Positions 10,144-20,372 of a DNA stretch of 64,000 nucleotides are shown here, in pieces. This DNA is from an uncultured Pelagibacteraceae bacterium. Its GTDB lineage: Bacteria; Pseudomonadota; Alphaproteobacteria; Pelagibacterales; Pelagibacteraceae. The stretch covers positions 54,610 through 118,609 of the forward strand of contig CACMDZ010000003.1 in the NCBI GenBank assembly GCA_902612575.1, in the 5' to 3' direction. The notes beneath the pieces are model-generated. The model made no database searches and was not told the origin of the DNA. It saw only the letters and a program-made list of their open reading frames with translations. Each line of letters opens with the position of its first letter. Position 1 is the first letter of the stretch. The translations under genes were made by a program, and so were the position numbers.

Positions 10144-11208
10144 ATGAAAGAGTATAAAATTGCATCCATTGCAGGAGATGGAATTGGCAAAGAAGTAGTT
10201 CCAGAAGCTCAAAAAATTTTAAAAGAAGTTGCCAATCAACATCAATTTAAATTACGAATTGATGAATTTGATTTTTCATCGTGTGATTATTATGAAAAAC
10301 ACGGAAAAATGCTGCCTGATGATTGGAAGGATAAAATAGGGAGTCATGATGCTATATTTTTTGGCGCTGTTGGAATGCCAGATCGATACCCAGATCATGT
10401 TACTTTATGGGGATCACTACTTCAGTTTAGAAGAGAATTTGATCAATTTATAAATCTAAGACCAGTAAAATTATTTGAAGGTGTAAATGCCCCACTAGCT
10501 AACAAGAAACCCGGCGATATTGATATGATGATAGTTCGAGAAAATACAGAGGGAGAGTATTCTTCAGTTGGTGGAAAGATGTATCAAAACACTGAAAGAG
10601 AAATTGTAATTCAAGAAACTATTATGTCAAAACATGGGATAGACAGAGTACAAAAGTTTGCATTTGAATTAGCAAAAAAACGTAAAAGAAAAAAATTAAC
10701 TAATGCTACTAAATCTAATGGTATATCAATTACTATGCCTTACTGGGATGAAAGATTTAATGAAAACAAGAAAAGCTATCCTGAAATTGAAACTGATCAA
10801 TTTCATATTGATATATTAACTGCAAGATTTGTTTTAACTCCTGAATGGTTTGATGTTGTCGTGGCTTCAAACTTATTTGGTGATATTTTATCAGATCTAG
10901 GGCCAGCATGTACTGGAACTATAGGCATTGCACCTTCTGGGAATATTAACCCTACAAACAAATATCCATCATTATTTGAACCAGTGCATGGTTCAGCCCC
11001 AGATATAGCAGGAAAAGGTATTGCTAATCCCGTAGGACAAATATGGTCTGGTGCCATGATGTTAGATTATTTGGGAGAAAAAGAAGCTGCATCAAGAATA
11101 GTAAAATCAATCGAAAAGACTTTATTAGAAAAAAATAATAGAACAAAAGATTTAGATGGTGATAGCAACACCACAGAATGTGCTAGTAAAGTTCTAAGCA
11201 ACTTGTAG
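10144..11208 (+). CDS. tartrate/D-malate/isopropylmalate dehydrogenase family protein
   Basis: IAGDGIGKEVVPEA, MMIVRENTEGEYSSVGG, VVASNLFGDILSDLG. Confidence 0.85.
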   Translation: MKEYKIASIAGDGIGKEVVPEAQKILKEVANQHQFKLRIDEFDFSSCDYYEKHGKMLPDDWKDKIGSHDAIFFGAVGMPDRYPDHVTLWGSLLQFRREFDQFINLRPVKLFEGVNAPLANKKPGDIDMMIVRENTEGEYSSVGGKMYQNTEREIVIQETIMSKHGIDRVQKFAFELAKKRKRKKLTNATKSNGISITMPYWDERFNENKKSYPEIETDQFHIDILTARFVLTPEWFDVVVASNLFGDILSDLGPACTGTIGIAPSGNINPTNKYPSLFEPVHGSAPDIAGKGIANPVGQIWSGAMMLDYLGEKEAASRIVKSIEKTLLEKNNRTKDLDGDSNTTECASKVLSNL

Positions 11209-12123
11209 ATATTGAATTGCAAAAAAAATTGTACCTATAGAGGCAAAAGTAGAAATAAATAGAGCTTTAATAATATTTTCAGGACTAACATTGTAAGCTG
11301 AACATAATACTACCGCAGTGTGTCCACACGGTGCTACACTTACAAAAAATGCACCTGGTATTTTTTCAGGTAATCCAGCATCAAAAAATATAAATGCTAT
11401 GATTAATAAAATTAGCGGAGATATTACCAACTTTAAAATAGAGATGGTTGAAGTTAATTTATTAATAACTTTGTGAGTATAAAAAGAAAGAGTAATACCA
11501 ATTGCAAACAAACCAACAGGAGAAACACAGGCCGCTAAAACAGATAGCACGTAATCAATCGGCGTATTATCAATTTTATAGTTAAATATAAAAAGCAAAA
11601 GTCCAATTAAAATTGAAAATATCATTGGATTAAAAGTCACATTCCTCAGAAAAAACAGTAATTTAATATTTTTTTTTGTAGTTAATTCTAAGAAAAAAGT
11701 AATCACAGATAGTAATATAACTCCATCCATTAATATTATACTGGTAACTTGTGTTATAACTTCTGTTCCAAAATAAATTTTTGTAATTGGTAATAATAAA
11801 GTTACGTGGTTAGACAAGGAAACCATAAGTGACCATATAATTGACTCAGGTATGGGTCTTTTAAAAAGTTTACTTGTCACAAAAAAAGTAAGCAAACCTA
11901 GAGAAGCTTGCATTAAAAAATATGAAATTATTTGCTTAATGTCTACCTGTCCAATTTCACTCTGTGCAACAAATTTTATAATTAGTGCAGGTACCGCAAC
12001 GTAGAATAAAAATAAGTTCAAAACTTTTGCATGGCTTAGATCAAATATTTTCAGTCTTCCAAATATAAATCCGAGCAAAGTTATAAAAATAAAAGGTGTT
12101 AACCCAAGAAAGATGGAATACAT
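11194..12123 (-). CDS. AEC (auxin efflux carrier) family transporter
   Basis: About 10 hydrophobic segments, AEC-type organisation and length. Confidence 0.75.
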   Translation of the reverse strand: MYSIFLGLTPFIFITLLGFIFGRLKIFDLSHAKVLNLFLFYVAVPALIIKFVAQSEIGQVDIKQIISYFLMQASLGLLTFFVTSKLFKRPIPESIIWSLMVSLSNHVTLLLPITKIYFGTEVITQVTSIILMDGVILLSVITFFLELTTKKNIKLLFFLRNVTFNPMIFSILIGLLLFIFNYKIDNTPIDYVLSVLAACVSPVGLFAIGITLSFYTHKVINKLTSTISILKLVISPLILLIIAFIFFDAGLPEKIPGAFFVSVAPCGHTAVVLCSAYNVSPENIIKALFISTFASIGTIFFAIQYLQVA

Positions 12124-12127
12124 TTGA

Positions 12128-12919
12128 TTATAATATTGTTATTCTGTGAAGAATTCTATTTCCTTTAAAAGGAGTAGCTTGATGAAGCATTGCTCTATTA
12201 TCCCAAATAGCAAGCTGGTCTTTTTCCCATTCTAAAGCATATTGAAATTTTTTTTTAGTCTGGTGACTGAATAAAAAATTTTTTAATTTATTTTTATGTT
12301 TAGTCATATTTGTGTTAAATTTTATAAAGTGTCCAGGGCTACAGTATATAGTTTTTTTATTATTAATAGTTTTAATAATCTTGTGACTTGCAATTAATTC
12401 TTTTGAAATTTTTCCCTTTTCTTTCTCTCTTTCAACTGTGGTAATTGATATAGGTCCATGTGATGAGTAAATGCCTTTTAATTTATTAAGTCTAATTTTC
12501 TGATTATTAGTCAGTTTTTCATATGCTAAATACTGTGAAGAAAACTCAGTATTTGCAACACCTTTTTTTGGTACCAATTTTGATAGCAACATTGTGTATC
12601 TTGGTGGTTTTTTTGTATATGAAGAGTCTGTATGAAATTGTTCACCAAAGCTTGGTCCCTTGTCTGAGGATTTTCTTTGTACAACAGTAATTTGTGGGTA
12701 TTTTTTATTTAATCCTCTCAACCTTGGATAGTTCGCAGGTTTCCCAAATTTTTGTGCAAAATTTAGATAAGCTTTAGAATTAAGCTTTTGTTTTGGAAAA
12801 TAAATCATACCATATTTATCAAGTGTAGATTTTATTTGTTTCAATTCATTTTTATTAATTTTATTGAGATTACAAATAATCTCTGCTGCCTTATTTTTTT
12901 TAGGAATAATTTTAAACAT
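12128..12919 (-). CDS. TauD/TfdA family Fe(II)/2-oxoglutarate dioxygenase
   Basis: EQFHTDSSYTKKPP (HxD) and C-terminal WDNRAMLHQATPF motif. Confidence 0.85.
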   Translation of the reverse strand: MFKIIPKKNKAAEIICNLNKINKNELKQIKSTLDKYGMIYFPKQKLNSKAYLNFAQKFGKPANYPRLRGLNKKYPQITVVQRKSSDKGPSFGEQFHTDSSYTKKPPRYTMLLSKLVPKKGVANTEFSSQYLAYEKLTNNQKIRLNKLKGIYSSHGPISITTVEREKEKGKISKELIASHKIIKTINNKKTIYCSPGHFIKFNTNMTKHKNKLKNFLFSHQTKKKFQYALEWEKDQLAIWDNRAMLHQATPFKGNRILHRITIL

Positions 12920-15384
12920 TAGGCATTTTTAATGTTTTTTTGATTAAGTGGCTTTTGAATTAATGAAACAGGATATTTTTTCTTTTCTATTTCAATAGAT
13001 AAATTTTTATCAATTAAATTTTTAATTGTATTACCAGAATTTACATAACCAAAAGACATATTTTTTTCAAAATTGAATGAATAATTCCCTGAAGTTGTTC
13101 TACCAATTATTTTATCATCTAAGTAAATTGGTTCTTCATGAAGCAGCAGAGGTTGTCCTGGTTTATTATCTTTAAGAACCATCATTGCGAACAATTTTGT
13201 TGGTTTTTGATCTTTAATTTTTAATAAAGCTTCTTTTCCAATAAAATTAATATTTTTTTTATAACTGATAGCAAATTGAAGTCCTGCTTGGTATTGATTC
13301 TCCTCGGGGGATATATCATGCCCCCAATGTAAAAACCCACTTTCCATTCTCATTATATCCATTGCGTGCGCCCCACATAGAGATAAATTATGATTTTTAC
13401 CTTCATTGACTATAGTTAAGAAAAGTTTTTTGCTATCTTCTATCTTTACATATAACTCAAATCCAATTTCACCCACATAGGACAGTCTTTGAGCCCAAAC
13501 ATCAATTCCATCTATATTCACCTTTTTACCATGACTAAATTTTATTCCTTCATTTGAAAAATCATTATCACTTATATTTGATAATAGTTTTCTGGTATTT
13601 GGTCCATACAATCCTAAGCATGCAAAATCCTCTGTTACATCTTTAAAGTTTATTTTTTCTGAGAGGTATTTTTTTATATGAAATTTATCGTGTTCTCTTG
13701 TTGCAGCTGGACCTATTATTCTAAAATGATTTTTAGTCAGGCAAGTTATAGTTACATCTGTCTCTATACCACCATCTTCATTTAGCATCTGGGTGTAAGT
13801 TGATCTACCCTCAACATCTTTTATATTTGCTGTACACAATTTTTGTAATTCATCATGGACATTTTCTCCAGCAAGATCAAATTTAGAAAAAGGTGTTAAT
13901 TCGAATAATCCGACATTTTTTCTTGTATTTTTGGTCTCATATTCAGCAGATGGATACCAATTTTGATAACCAAAACTGTATTCATATTCAGCTTTTGCAC
14001 CATTTAAAGAATACCACATGGGTCTCTCAAAACCGCCTGAAGATCCAAAACAAGCACCTAATTTTTTTAATTCTTCATGGTATGGTAAAGTGATTTGGTT
14101 TCTTGAAGTTTGATGTTGTTTATATGGCCAATGCATTCCATATAAATCGCCAAGTGTCTCTGTCACTCTTTCCATAATAAATTTTTTTGAAGAATGGAAT
14201 TGTAGAAATCTTTTTATATCTACCGAGAATAAATCCTCATTAATATGTCCATTGATCATCCATTCAGCAGTAACACGACCTGCGCCACCTGAACTTGCTA
14301 TACCGATGCTATTAAACCCGCAACAAGTGAATAAGTTTTTTATTTCTGGAGTCTCTCCTAATAAATATTGCGTATCAGGTGTAAAAGATTCTGGGCCAGA
14401 GAAAAATTTTCTAATTCCTGCATTTTCTAACATTGGCAATCTATGAAAAGATTTTTTTAAATAAGGTTCAAAATGATCAAAATCATCTGGCAATTCTCCA
14501 AAAGAAAAATTTTCTGGTACAATACCAGTATCTTTAAAAGCAGGTTTGGCATTTGGTTCAAAAATTCCAACTAACATTTTCCCAGCATCTTCTTTTAGAT
14601 AAAGACAATTATTATAATCTCTCAAAACTGGTAAATTTGTAGGTAGATCTTTCATCGGCTCCGTGATCACATAAAAATGTTCATTAGGATATAATGGAAT
14701 ACTCACATTCATTTTTTCACCAATTTGCCTAGACCACATACCAGTAGCTAGAACAATATACTCACAATCTATTTTTCCTTGTTCAGTCTCTACTCCAACT
14801 ATAGATTTATTTTTGACCAAAATTTTTGTAACAGGTGTTTTTTCAAAAATTTTTGCACCTTCCATCCTAGCCGCTTTTGCTAAAACGTTGGTGACACCTA
14901 CTGGATCAGCCTGTCCATCTTTAGGCATAAAAACACTTCCAATAATATCCTCGTTATTTACTACTGGGTATAAATCTTTTGTTTGTTTTTTATCTAAAAC
15001 TTGCACTTCAACATCTGATAATTGAGCTGTCGTTGCTTGTCTTAGTAACTCTTGCATTCTATCATTTGTTGTTGCAACTGTAATTGCACCATTTTGTTTT
15101 AATCCAATTGATAAACCAGTCTTTTTTTCTAAATCTTGGTAAAGATCTAAAGTATATTTTCTAAGTTTTGTTATAGTTGATGATGCTCCTAATTGGCCCA
15201 TAAGACCGGCAGCGTGCCAAGTTGTTCCTGATGTCAATTGATCTCTTTCTAATAAAACGACATCTTTCCAACCAAATTTAGCAAGATGGTATGCGCATGA
15301 TGTACCTGCAACACCGCCTCCAATTACTACAACTTTTGAGCTTTTTGGTAATTCTTTATCCATGGATTTATTATTAACGTACAA
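12919..15384 (-). CDS. FAD-dependent oxidoreductase/GcvT fusion, dimethylglycine/sarcosine dehydrogenase-like
   Basis: VVVIGGGVAGTSCAYHLAKFGW, TSGTTWHAAGLMGQLG, C-terminal GcvT domain; about 820 aa. Confidence 0.85.
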   Translation of the reverse strand: MYVNNKSMDKELPKSSKVVVIGGGVAGTSCAYHLAKFGWKDVVLLERDQLTSGTTWHAAGLMGQLGASSTITKLRKYTLDLYQDLEKKTGLSIGLKQNGAITVATTNDRMQELLRQATTAQLSDVEVQVLDKKQTKDLYPVVNNEDIIGSVFMPKDGQADPVGVTNVLAKAARMEGAKIFEKTPVTKILVKNKSIVGVETEQGKIDCEYIVLATGMWSRQIGEKMNVSIPLYPNEHFYVITEPMKDLPTNLPVLRDYNNCLYLKEDAGKMLVGIFEPNAKPAFKDTGIVPENFSFGELPDDFDHFEPYLKKSFHRLPMLENAGIRKFFSGPESFTPDTQYLLGETPEIKNLFTCCGFNSIGIASSGGAGRVTAEWMINGHINEDLFSVDIKRFLQFHSSKKFIMERVTETLGDLYGMHWPYKQHQTSRNQITLPYHEELKKLGACFGSSGGFERPMWYSLNGAKAEYEYSFGYQNWYPSAEYETKNTRKNVGLFELTPFSKFDLAGENVHDELQKLCTANIKDVEGRSTYTQMLNEDGGIETDVTITCLTKNHFRIIGPAATREHDKFHIKKYLSEKINFKDVTEDFACLGLYGPNTRKLLSNISDNDFSNEGIKFSHGKKVNIDGIDVWAQRLSYVGEIGFELYVKIEDSKKLFLTIVNEGKNHNLSLCGAHAMDIMRMESGFLHWGHDISPEENQYQAGLQFAISYKKNINFIGKEALLKIKDQKPTKLFAMMVLKDNKPGQPLLLHEEPIYLDDKIIGRTTSGNYSFNFEKNMSFGYVNSGNTIKNLIDKNLSIEIEKKKYPVSLIQKPLNQKNIKNA

Positions 15385-15390
15385 TAATAA

Positions 15391-16449
15391 TTAAAAACAG
15401 ACAATGTGGTCAATATGAATTGGTCTTTTAATACCAAATTTTTCATCTATCTCATGTTGATGAATATGATGAGAATGTACGAATACAGGAATTTGTAAGT
15501 TACTTTCAGTTTTAAGGGTGTAGATAAAATTTGTTCCTCTGAATTTTCGATCAACTACTTCCAATTTTAAATTACTTTTGTCATCATGCTCTAGATCTTC
15601 AGGTTGCAATAAAAGTTTAACATCAGATCCATTAGGGTAATGTTTTACAAAATTGCCTTGGATTGTTCCTAGATCTTTATTTTCTAAACTATTCTCACTT
15701 GTTACTTTTGCTGGAATTAATATTCCTCTATTTAAAAAATTTACAACCTCAATTGAATTTGGAAAGTGATAAACATTGTATGGGTCGTCAAATTGTTTAA
15801 GTTGTTTATTTAAAATAATTCCACACTTGCTTCCCAAATAAAAAGCTTCATATGAGTCATGTGTTACAATAATAGTTGTTATTTTAGATTTGCTTAATAA
15901 TTGTTTTAACTCAACTTGAATTTCTTCTTTAAAACTTTGATCAACATTTGAAAGTGGTTCATCTAGAAGAAGTAAATCTGGATTAGAAACTAATGATCTT
16001 GCAAGCGATGCTCTTTGAGCTTCTCCAGCACTTATTTCATGAGGATATTTATTTAATATTTTTTTTAGGTTTAAAAAACTAATTATTTCTTTTGGATTTA
16101 TTTTCTTTTTCTTTTTACTTTTTTTTTCAGTACCAATTAAAATATTTTTTTCTACGTTGTAGTGAGGAAATAAACTATTTTCTTGAAAAGCAAGTGATAT
16201 GTTTCGGTCCTCTGGTTCAACATGTTTGTTCTTTGAGGACATTAACTTGTTATTTATTGTTATTGATCCATTAACGATCTTCTCTAATCCAGCAATAGTT
16301 CTTAGAATTGTTGTTTTTCCTATTCCAGATGGCCCTAATAGACAAATTATATCGCCTTCATTTTGAATTGAAAAAGAGACGTTTTTTACTTTAGTTTGAC
16401 CACTAACTATAAAGTCAACATTTTTAATTTCTAAAAAATTTTTACTCAT
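15391..16449 (-). CDS. ABC transporter ATP-binding protein, Fe3+ (FbpC-like)
   Basis: Walker A GPSGIGKTT, signature region SAGEAQRASLARSL, Walker B LLLLDEPLSNVD; adjacent FbpAB-like genes. Confidence 0.85.
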   Translation of the reverse strand: MSKNFLEIKNVDFIVSGQTKVKNVSFSIQNEGDIICLLGPSGIGKTTILRTIAGLEKIVNGSITINNKLMSSKNKHVEPEDRNISLAFQENSLFPHYNVEKNILIGTEKKSKKKKKINPKEIISFLNLKKILNKYPHEISAGEAQRASLARSLVSNPDLLLLDEPLSNVDQSFKEEIQVELKQLLSKSKITTIIVTHDSYEAFYLGSKCGIILNKQLKQFDDPYNVYHFPNSIEVVNFLNRGILIPAKVTSENSLENKDLGTIQGNFVKHYPNGSDVKLLLQPEDLEHDDKSNLKLEVVDRKFRGTNFIYTLKTESNLQIPVFVHSHHIHQHEIDEKFGIKRPIHIDHIVCF

Positions 16450-18070
16450 TATTATCTTTTAAAATATATTTAGAAGATATTGTAATAAAAAAAGCTGCAA
16501 TTAAAATTAAAAATAATGATGGTACTGCTGCTGCTTCAAGCATGTCCTCGGATGCAGAAATATATGCTGTTGTTGCAAATGTTTCAAAATTAAAAGGTCT
16601 TAAAACTAAGGTAATTGGTAATTCTCTAATTATTTCCAGCGAAATTAGTATAATTACAAATAAAAGTGAATTTCTTAAATATGGAATGTGGATATTAAAA
16701 AAAGTCTTTCTTTTTGAATAACCAAGTAGATAGGCACTTTCATCAACTGAAAAATTTATTTTTTCATAACCAGATTTAATCCCATTAAATGCTAATGAAT
16801 AAAAACGAATGAAATAAACAATTATTAATCCTAAGATTGACCCAATAAATATTTTTTTAATAGATAAAAAACCAAGAGATTTAATTATATTATTATCAAA
16901 CCATGCAATAAAAGTTATAAAGGCTACAGCTAATATTACACCTGGTATTGCATATCCTGATATTGATAGTGTCGATAAAAAATTAAGAGTTTTATTTTTG
17001 GAAACACGGTTACCATAATTTGAAAGCAATGCAAAAAATATTAAAACAATACTGGATAGTGTCACTAAATATAAAGTATTTAATAAAAGGTTAATTACAT
17101 TTACATCAAAAAAGTTTTCTGGAAATTTAATTGTCCAATAGACCATTTGACTTAATGGGAATAAAAAACTAAAAAAAAATAATAGAAAACAAAACAAGAA
17201 TGCAAAAAAAGAATTTATACCTGAGAGTTTTATTTTTTCTTTTTGTTTAAATCCACCTCTAGAGTCCAAATGATATTTTGCCTTTTTTCTAGATAGTTTT
17301 TCTGTTAAAAATAAAATGAATATGAATAATAGTAAAAAGAAAGATATTCTATTTGCAAAAGCTAAATCATCAAATGTTATCCATGCATTATAAATACCTG
17401 TTGTAAGAGTATTAACTGAAAAAAAGTCAACAGCTCCAAATTCTGCCAATGTTTCCATTGCAACTAAAGATAGACCTGCAACAATTGCAGGTCGTGAAGC
17501 AGGTAAAATAATAAAAAAAAAAGATTTAAATTTCGAAAAACCTAAGTTTTTTCCAAGTTCAATTAAGTTTTGTGATTGATATAAAAATGAAGATCTTCCT
17601 AATATGTAAACATAAGCGTAAAGTGAAAATGAAATTGATAAAATTAATCCAAACATACCGTCAAATTTTGGTATATGTTGATTAAATTCGCCTTCACCAA
17701 ATAAGGTCTTTAATATAGTAAATGCTGTTCCGTAATTATCAAAGAAGGCAAATAACGAATATGCATATATATAAGGTGGAATTGCAAAAGATAAAATTAA
17801 AGCCCATTTAAAAAAGTTAACTCCAGGAAATTCATAAAACGACACTAAATATGATGCTCCTACTCCCAAGATAAAAGTTAAAATTAAAACACCAATCAAA
17901 AGCAATAAAGAATTAAGAATATACTCAAATAGAAAAGTGGATTTTAAAATTTCAAAATATCGAGAAGTTTCTTCAAAAAAACTAATTGAAACGGTTATAA
18001 TTGGAATAATAACAAGTAATGAAACTAATAAAGAGCTTAAAAACCATATATTAAGTTTGTTTGAATTCAT
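16442..18070 (-). CDS. iron ABC transporter permease (FbpB-like, duplicated domains)
   Basis: 542 aa, about 12 TM segments, EAA-like loops (ELGKNLGFSKFKSFFFIILPASRP; ESAYLLGYSKRKTFFNIHIPYLR). Confidence 0.85.
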   Translation of the reverse strand: MNSNKLNIWFLSSLLVSLLVIIPIITVSISFFEETSRYFEILKSTFLFEYILNSLLLLIGVLILTFILGVGASYLVSFYEFPGVNFFKWALILSFAIPPYIYAYSLFAFFDNYGTAFTILKTLFGEGEFNQHIPKFDGMFGLILSISFSLYAYVYILGRSSFLYQSQNLIELGKNLGFSKFKSFFFIILPASRPAIVAGLSLVAMETLAEFGAVDFFSVNTLTTGIYNAWITFDDLAFANRISFFLLLFIFILFLTEKLSRKKAKYHLDSRGGFKQKEKIKLSGINSFFAFLFCFLLFFFSFLFPLSQMVYWTIKFPENFFDVNVINLLLNTLYLVTLSSIVLIFFALLSNYGNRVSKNKTLNFLSTLSISGYAIPGVILAVAFITFIAWFDNNIIKSLGFLSIKKIFIGSILGLIIVYFIRFYSLAFNGIKSGYEKINFSVDESAYLLGYSKRKTFFNIHIPYLRNSLLFVIILISLEIIRELPITLVLRPFNFETFATTAYISASEDMLEAAAVPSLFLILIAAFFITISSKYILKDNNE

Positions 18071-18117
18071 AAGAGTAATTTAATTTAATCTTCAATATAG
18101 TCTCAATTTAATAATTT

Positions 18118-18150
18118 AAAAGTGCCTACGAATGATACATAGGCACTTTT
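18118..18150 (-). terminator. intercistronic hairpin between fbpA-like and fbpB-like genes (attenuator/stabiliser)
   Basis: Perfect 11-bp stem AAAAGTGCCTA (18118-18128) / TAGGCACTTTT (18140-18150). Confidence 0.75.
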
Positions 18151-18162
18151 ATTAAGAAAAGG

Positions 18163-18345
18163 TCAGACATTGAATACTTTTAGAATGTGCGGAAAATCTT
18201 TAGTATTTATCTCTGAGAACTTTCTTTTATTTATTCTATTGTTAATTTTTTTACACTCCTCAGCACATGGGACACATGGCTTGGCTGATTTATTGTAATT
18301 AACATCAGATATAAATTTTTTTTTATTCGTCAATGTTACTTCCAA
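18163..18345 (-). CDS. possible small Cys-rich protein (CVPCAEEC)
   Basis: 60-aa ORF in the 265-bp gap between fbpA and fbpB. Only non-ATG starts; an internal TTG is preceded by GGAAG. Confidence 0.35.
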   Translation of the reverse strand: MEVTLTNKKKFISDVNYNKSAKPCVPCAEECKKINNRINKRKFSEINTKDFPHILKVFNV

Positions 18346-19364
18346 CCTGCAGCTGTCATTACTTCTAATGCGTCTGCTTGTTTATCTCCATAACTAGCAA
18401 CACTTGTGGTTAAATCTTGTTTAAAATCTAAACCTAAGTTGTTTACTACTAATGGGTTTGGTGACACACCTGAAATCATCGGGAACTCAAAAGTATTATT
18501 AGTGAAATGTTCTTGAGCCTCAGGTGATAATAAATAATCTACAAGTGCAATTGCATTAGCTTTATTTGGAGCACCTTTAACAAGAGCAGCACAACTAATG
18601 TTCATATGTGTTCCTCTATCGTTTTGATTAGGGAAAAATGCTTTTACTTTTTTAGCAGCTGCTTGTTGTTCTGCACCTTTGTTCCCTGATAACATCAAAG
18701 CTAAATAGTATGTGTTTGCAACTGCAATATCTGCTTCTCCTGCTGCAACTGCCATAATCTGAGCTCTATCATTACCTTTTGGATCTCTAGCCATGTTAGC
18801 AACAACACCTTTTGCCCACTCTCCAGCAGCTTTTTTCCCATTATTTTTTACTAATGATGCTACTAAAGATTTGTTGTAAATATTGCTAGATGCTCTTATT
18901 GCAATTCTACCTTTCCATTTAGGATCCGCCAGACTTTCATAAGTTAATCCAGATAATTCGGCACCACTAACTCTTTCTGGAGCGTAATAGACTATTCTAG
19001 CTCTCTTAGCTACACCAACCCAGTGAGTTGTTCTAAAGTTTTTTGGAACTGAAGATTTGATAGTTGGCGAAACAAGTCCTGCTTGCGTCATACCTTTAGC
19101 TTTAAAAGCACCACATCTTCCAGCATCTGCTGTTATGTAAAGATCGGCAGCTGAGTCTGCTCCTTCTTCGATCATTCTTTTTTCTAAAGCTCCAGCTTTA
19201 CCATTAATTAAATTTACTTTAATTCCAGTTGCTGCAGTAAATTTACTATAAAGTTCTGCGTCAGCTTTATAGTGTCTAGCATTGAATATATTCACCTCAT
19301 TTGCTATCGCAAAAGTAGAAACAAATAAGGATAATATTAATGCTGAAATTGATATTTTTTTCAT
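18336..19364 (-). CDS. Fe3+ ABC transporter substrate-binding protein (FbpA/FutA-like)
   Basis: Signal peptide; VNIFNARHYKADAELYSKFTAATGIKVNLINGKAGALEKRM; conserved YY motif NTYYLALM. Confidence 0.9.
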   Translation of the reverse strand: MKKISISALILSLFVSTFAIANEVNIFNARHYKADAELYSKFTAATGIKVNLINGKAGALEKRMIEEGADSAADLYITADAGRCGAFKAKGMTQAGLVSPTIKSSVPKNFRTTHWVGVAKRARIVYYAPERVSGAELSGLTYESLADPKWKGRIAIRASSNIYNKSLVASLVKNNGKKAAGEWAKGVVANMARDPKGNDRAQIMAVAAGEADIAVANTYYLALMLSGNKGAEQQAAAKKVKAFFPNQNDRGTHMNISCAALVKGAPNKANAIALVDYLLSPEAQEHFTNNTFEFPMISGVSPNPLVVNNLGLDFKQDLTTSVASYGDKQADALEVMTAAGWK

Positions 19365-19405
19365 TAATCTCTCTATGTTAATTGTTTATGTATTTATAAT
19401 GATTT

Positions 19406-19436
19406 TGAGAACTATTCTCAATGAGAATGATTATCA
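19406..19436. promoter_or_regulatory. tandem Fur-like 7-1-7 operators upstream of the Fe3+ transporter operon
   Basis: TGAGAAC-T-ATTCTCA (19406-19420) and TGAGAAT-G-ATTATCA (19422-19436), close to TGATAATnATTATCA, 42 bp upstream of the fbpA-like start. Confidence 0.8.
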
Positions 19437-19481
19437 ATCTCAATAGTGTCGCACTTATGATTTATGTGATTTTCTGGGTTT

Positions 19482-20372
19482 TTAAGACTTAAACTCAGAA
19501 ATTTTACTATATAGAAAGTTTCTAAAAGTTGTAACTCTGGCAACATTTTTAAGAGATTCTGGAAAAACGAAATGAGCTTCAGTAATTGGGCCTTCAACGT
19601 TAGGTAAAACTTTAATTACATTTCTTGATAATGATACTAAATAATCAGGTAAAGCAGCAAGTCCTACTCCACTTTCAACTGCCAGTAACAAACCCATAAC
19701 ACTGTTTACCTTCATTACAGTTTTTCTTTTTTTATTATCTTTCACTCCTAATTTTAGTGCCCAGTCAGGATTAAAAACAGGAGAAGGTGCTCCTCTTCCA
19801 AATGATATAAATTTGTGCTTACTTAAATCATTTATTGTTTTTGGTATTCCATATTTTTCTAAATATTTAGTAGACCCATAAATGTGGTAATTAATATCCA
19901 TCAATTTTCTTTGAATATAATTTAATTGTTTAGGTCTTCTCATAAAAATACCAATATCGGCTTGTCTAGTACTTAAATCCAATTCTTTATCATCAAAAAT
20001 TAATTCTATTTCAATTTCTGGATTTAATTGCATAAATTCTTGAATCCTTGGTGTTAACCAGTGGGTACCAAAACTTCTTACAGTAGTAATAGTCAATTTT
20101 CCTGTTGGCTTATGTTTTTGGTCCCCCAATGTTGTTTCAACCTCTTTAAGTTTACTTATTACCTCATGAGCTGTTTTGTAAACGTACTCTCCATTTTCAG
20201 TTAACGTTAAGCCTCTAGCATGTCTTTCAAATAATTTTACTTTTAAATCTTCCTCTAATGACTGAATTTGTCTGCTTATAGCAGACTGACTTAGATTAAG
20301 TATAACTGTAGCACTGGTAAAGCTACCTGCTTCGGCTACTGCATGAAAAATTTTTAATTTATCCCAATCCAT
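19482..20372 (-). CDS. LysR family transcriptional regulator
   Basis: N-terminal HTH FHAVAEAGSFTSATVILNLSQSAISRQIQSLEEDL. Confidence 0.95.
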   Translation of the reverse strand: MDWDKLKIFHAVAEAGSFTSATVILNLSQSAISRQIQSLEEDLKVKLFERHARGLTLTENGEYVYKTAHEVISKLKEVETTLGDQKHKPTGKLTITTVRSFGTHWLTPRIQEFMQLNPEIEIELIFDDKELDLSTRQADIGIFMRRPKQLNYIQRKLMDINYHIYGSTKYLEKYGIPKTINDLSKHKFISFGRGAPSPVFNPDWALKLGVKDNKKRKTVMKVNSVMGLLLAVESGVGLAALPDYLVSLSRNVIKVLPNVEGPITEAHFVFPESLKNVARVTTFRNFLYSKISEFKS

